Assembly (NCBI GenBank): GCA_018881555.1 | Contig: JACAXG010000079.1 | Location: 1,651,680 to 1,715,679, forward strand | Length of the DNA: 64,000 nt | DNA from: Amblyornis subalaris | Lineage: Eukaryota; Chordata; Aves; Passeriformes; Ptilonorhynchidae | Direction of reading: 5' to 3' | Part shown: positions 52,401 to 58,400 of the stretch, one piece after another | Numbering within the stretch: position 1 is the stretch's first letter | How the letters are laid out: each line of letters begins with the position of its first letter | Notes under the pieces: generated by a model | Seen by the model: the letters and a program-made list of their open reading frames with translations, nothing else | What the model was told of the DNA's origin: nothing | Database searches by the model: none | Position numbers and translations under genes: made by a program

Positions 52401-55400
52401 TATGACAGATCTGTTCATCCTGTTCTTTGTACTGGACTAATACCTTTATGCTTCCTGTTAATTGCTTCCTTCTATACTCAAGAAAATGAATGAACGTGCA
52501 GAGGAATGTATTAGTTACTTGCTGGAGTAGCTGAGCATGGATCACTAGGTAGAGATAGTANTCTACCATAACTGACTAGATGGGAATTTTAACCTACCGC
52601 TGATATTATGCCAGAAGTAAATTTTCCCAAAAAGCAGGACTTGTGGAAAGATACCTTTATCATAATGCATATGGGAATGGCAGAGTTGCTCATCAGATCT
52701 CAGTCTGTATGTTAAGTCAAGTTTGAGGGGGAAGGAGATGAAATCCAGTTCCAGAATGGTTTATGAAAAGGAAGTTGGTTGCATATAAATGTCCATTTTG
52801 TATTCTCTCAAGTGAAGAAAAGAAACTGTTGTTAATATTCTGTGTTACCAAAAAAACTGAGAATGGCCATTACGAAGCACTAATTTTACTTTGTGGGCTT
52901 AATATTAAAAGAGGAAGACAGCATTTTGGCACTTTTCAAAATAAGGGGAAATAACATCAAAAAATGTAGAAGAGGAAAACTGCATTATAGCTGAATTTGA
53001 GAATTTAGAAAGTCTGAGGATTGGAATGTCCTTTTTTAACTTCTGAAATAAAATTATGTCGATTAATTTTGATGCTTAAATAATACAGTGCTGTCTTTTT
53101 TTCTGCCATTTTCCTACATGATGTGTATTGTCTACACACAAAAAAAATTTTTTTCTATTAAAGTGTTCCGAGCTAATTTTACTTGTTTTATAGGATACTG
53201 TAATTTATGACCGTCTTGCTGAAAGTTCAAAATACAAGGAAATCACCTTAAAACATCTAGAGCAGTTTGCTACAGAAGGTGGGTGATATTATTCAGTATA
53301 AAAATAAATATGAGATTCAGTTACTGCTTAACTTTCCAGTTTTTCAAATTTATGTTGCTGTAGTGTTTTACTCATGTTAAGTTTGAAAATTATGTTTTAG
53401 CAATGCCTCCTTAAGAAAAGTCTTCCTCTTCCTGAGAAGTTTCAGTAATAACTTCATGCTTAAAAAAACCCAGAAAACAACCCAATACACCCACAGAGTA
53501 CACAGTGGAGTCTTTTAACCAAAATATATTTTTCCAGAGAGCAAACACATTGCACATTGTTTCTGTGAAGATCTCATTTCCCGTGGTCCTGGGACTTTCA
53601 TGTCCCACACACAGTGAATGCTGTAGGGATGGCACACAGGAAGAAGTAGCCAGAGTGAAGATGGTTGGAAATTATTAACGTAGTGCTTTTAAGGTAGCTT
53701 TAAGCTGTATTATTTCTGTCACCAGTCCCAGTAAAGGGACTTGCCAGCATCCATATGGTGTGTTTTGGTGTCTCTGCAGTTTGAACAATCACTTTTGCAA
53801 AACAGTTGCCAAAGGTGGGCAACCTCTCTTTGAGGGTTTGTGAAGTAACAATAGTAAGTAAAATTTCAAAGACTGTGAAATTAAGATGATAGATACAAGC
53901 AGCCAGTTAGTTAGTTAACTGTAGTGCATTTCACAGTACAGATGTGAGCCGAAAAGCAAACCCTAGAAAGGTTTCTGNATGCACATAAGTTACCCTAGCA
54001 CAGTTCCTAGATCTTCTATGCCATACCCTCTTAGTATGTTAGTAAAGGATTATAGCGTTGTACTGTACAGTATCATAGTGTTTTAATTTATCAGTGGGTT
54101 GGTGGAGAGTAGTTAGAAGCAGAATTATAGTAGTTATGGGAACTGAACTGCAGAGTTTTTACTGCTTCATTTTTCTAATACAGTGCTACTAGAACATTAA
54201 CTTTAATGTGTCTTAAGAAATAAACTTATGCTGGAAAGCAAACTTTATTAAAATATGTTCCTTCTAAAAAACAATCCTTCCATTTTGTTAACTGATCTCT
54301 GGCCAGATATTCTTGTTATCATGAAAGGTCATTTTTCTTTCGTACACGACTTCTCTAGTTTTCGTCTTTTGGTTTATCATGAAATTTAGAGTTTTGACTA
54401 GTGTATTAAGCAGCTTCAGTCTCTTGGTTCTCTCAGTGAGAGCAGAAGCAAGTCACAGATCTGTTTCTTTTGTTAGTTTTTCATATCAAGATCTCTGCAG
54501 GAAACATTTGACTGGTCTGAAAGAATCTTAATGTCATAAAGTTAGAATAAATTACAAAATAAGGTTGAAAGCAGCACTAAAACCAAACAAATTTAACTGA
54601 TGGTACATCCCAAAGCCTCAGATACACACTGGAGTTCTAGAAAGGCTTAACCAGAATTAGTCAAGGAAAAGTTGGGTCATAAGGCTATATAAAAAAAAAA
54701 GGGAAGAGTTTGGGTCATAAGGCTATATATTTGGTTACAGAAAAGACAAAATTAGATCACTGTCTGCTGTCCTGTGTGAATTTATGCAAAAATTTCAATC
54801 CAGTTCGTAATTACTGTTCTCATTAAATCAGTGGTACAACTCCTTAGCAGTCATGTTGCACCAAATGAATCAACATAAAAAGTGAAAAATTCCACCTGTC
54901 CTTAGAACCACTGTACATACCTTAGCATTAAGAAGTTTGTTCAGGTATGTTTTGTATCCTTCTTTTCACCAGATGAAAAGATCTACTGTTCAGAAGACTG
55001 AATTTCTGAACTTTCCAAAAGCATAAAATTCAATCTTTAAAAAAAGTTAGAAATCTCTGGAATCGATTAAAAAAATGGTATTTATTTTTGCTTCAGATTT
55101 AAATTGCAGCCAATGATGTTGCAGAGTTTCTCATGAGTATCCTTTCATGTGGAAGGACAGTATGTCCTTGGCATTTGCTGCATGCTCGTGGTGTGTTGTT
55201 CAAAAATGTAGTGGTTAGCATGGCTGGCATTTATATGTAAGCATTTATTGACCTTGAGTGTTAATGCCTGCTTGGATAAATAGAAAAAGTGTTTAATTTT
55301 CCTGTGTTGTTCCAGTCTGTTAAGAAGCAGGCTTAATGATATTTTGTTTTCCACTTTTTATCTGGAAGATTCTTTCAAATCGCAGTGAAAAGAATCTTAT

Positions 55401-58400
55401 TAAAAATGGAAAAAATAATTAGCGCTGATTTAAAAAGAGAAAGCAAATGTCTTGGAAAAATTATTTGCTGACATTCCATACACTTGGATTTCTTTTCTTC
55501 ATTTTGTCATCTGCAGAAAATATGTTGAAAGCATTGTGGAAGTAGTATCACTGTTAGTCAGACATAGATTCCTTTCCTCCCCTTCACCTACATTAATTGC
55601 TTTGGACTTTGTTAGCATATCCTTATTAGGCAGACAAAAAATCAGTTGAGTTGCCAGCCTTGGGTTTATTCTCTTAAGTCTAGATGGTGAGACACTGTCT
55701 TCCTAATGCTGTTTAGTTGTCAGAATACTAGGATTACACGATTTTCATCCTGAAGATACTGAATCACTCTTACATCTAAGACACAGGTGTTATTTCATGC
55801 CCAACCTCTTACCATTTCAGAATTGCCGCTGGTGCTGAGCTGTACACTCCAGAAACCTGTGAACAAATAAAGGTTACATTTAGCCATCCCTGATTGTGGT
55901 GCTCTTCCTCTCCTTGAGCAGAGTGGGCAAGTGACCCAAGGGTAACTACATTAGTCCTGCCTGCCCCCCTTCTAAATCGACCGGCCTGCAAACTGTGGCT
56001 GGTATATAAAGAGTTATGCCAACTTCATGCTCTGGAAGTCTGGTAATATGTGAAAATGAACTGTTAGAACATCCACACCTAGCTACTTAAACTGAATGTA
56101 AATGTGTGTTTTCAAAAAATAGATATTTCTTAAAATCATGCAGTCTCAAGTTCTTGGTGTAGTGCTTAATTCAGATTTCTGCTAAAGGAAGAGATCTGTT
56201 AATAATAACCAGCTCAAAGATTGTTAAGTAAAATCGCCAAACGGTGCCTGTACATAATGATTTTATGTTAAGAATTTGGAAAGCTGAAACAATCTGTGAG
56301 ATAGGAAAACTAAATGAGGGCATTCAAGGTTGACTTCTAGATAATAAATTTCAAACTAGAATTTCCTAAGGATATTGAGGAGGGGTGAAAAGCGCAGTTG
56401 TAACCTTATGCTGATATATTTTAACTTTATTCTTTCCAGCATATCAACATTCAAGTTCATAAAATTTTTGCTCAGAAATATAATTCAATCTTACAGTTTC
56501 AATGTTTCTAAAAATGTAATGTACATAGTTGTTCAGCAGGTGTTGGGGTTGCTTCATGTTTTGTTTACAGTTTAAACTAAGTCAAATCTTACATAAAAAT
56601 TGATTATTTTCCCCCCTGAATTACATCACCTGTATTACATTCATCTTCTTTGAAACTGTTACTCTGTTGAATAAATTTCTATTTATAGCGCATTTTTACT
56701 TTATGTATATTTTAAAAGTTTTTCAAGATGTGCAGCAGTAAGTTGAAAATCAGGCATAAGCATACATAAAATACAGAATAAATTCAGCTTTCAATAGTTA
56801 CTCATTGGAGGCATACCAGGGAAGGACTAACAAATACTGAATCATTATCTGCTTTCTTTTTAGGCTTAAGAACTCTGTGTTTTGCTGTGGCTGAGATTTC
56901 AGAAAGTGATTATCAAGAGTGGTTAGATGTTTATCACCGTGCTTCTACAGCTATACAAAACAGAGCACTCAAACTTGAGGAGAGCTATGAACTAATTGAA
57001 AAAGTATGTGTAGCTTGATGTAGCTTTCTGGGATTTGGGTTGGTTGGAGAGGAGGATGGGGGTGGGCAGAGGGATGAGCGAAAGAGTGGGTTCTTAATTA
57101 TTGTCCTTATTTTCTACACCATGAATCACTGTTGAGGAATAGTGCTTAGACAGAAAAAAAAATCTAGCAATATACCGACAGTTGTGTCATGTAATCCTTG
57201 CAGTTTAGATAATCAAAGGAAAAATTAGTCTGACAGAGTTTTTGCTGCTAGTAGCTATCTTGCTAGAAAGTGTCAATTTTGGGTTGAACTGCTGGAAAGC
57301 TTTTCCTAGGAGTTCTTCTAGTGTGCAAAAAAGTGTAATAACAGACAAATGACATCTGCTTCATTATATAATGATCTTGAAACCATGGAGAAGTCAAGAT
57401 TGGAAGAGGCTTCTGGAGGTCATCTAGACACAAATCCCTGATCAAAGCAGGGCTAGATTTGCTTGCCCAACACTTTGATGAAGTTTTGAGTATCTACAAG
57501 GAGGGAGTTTTCCCAGCTGCAGCAGGTAATTTTTTTTGATGCTCAGCTAAGTCTTTTTTCCTTTTCCTGAGTTAAAATTTTTATTGCTGCAGAATGTGAC
57601 TGTTGCCTCTTGCTCTTTCACTGTGCACCCTGCATTTTGGAGAAGGATGGCTGCTCTGCAAGACCTCTTCAGTTAGTAGAAGGCAGCCATGGAATCCCTC
57701 CCTTAGTCTTATTTTTTTCCCATGTTAAACTTCATCCTGCTTCTTCAGATACTCTTAATATAGTGTACTCTGGGCCCTAAGCTATTTTTGTATCACTCTG
57801 TTTGACTTGCTCCACTTCCTCAACCTCTCATGTACTGAAGGCCTGCAAAGGGAGCTTATGCCCAGATACAGCATCACAAGAGCAGAGCTTTATGTTTCTG
57901 GCAGCGCTGCTGCTGGAGTAGCCAAGTATGTGGTTAAGATTGCACTACCTCAGCAAAAAAAGGTCCTGTGACTATTAAATTTATAAGAAAAAGGAGTGCA
58001 TGAGACCAATAGTGTTTGAAGTTTTGATACTTAAATTTTGGGGNTTTTTTTTTTTTTTTTCTCCTTGGAAAATATAAGAGAGATTAGATTGATGAAACTG
58101 CTGAAAATTCAGATCCTCAAGAACCTGCTTAATTCATGAAAAAGAGGAGTGAGGGTATATAGCTTCAGTCACTTGTGGAACTTAAATTTACATAGCTGAG
58201 CAGCTGATCTAGATGTGACGAGACAGTCTTAAAACTATGTAACTTTTTAATGCCATGACAACCCTGCTACCATTACACATGTTTTTATTAGCTACACGAG
58301 TGCTTCCTCAAGATGTAGTACGCAGGCCATGCTGCTACCAGGATTGCACACTATTAGGTTTATAATGGTGTCAATAACATTTAGCTAATTTCAAAGGTAT

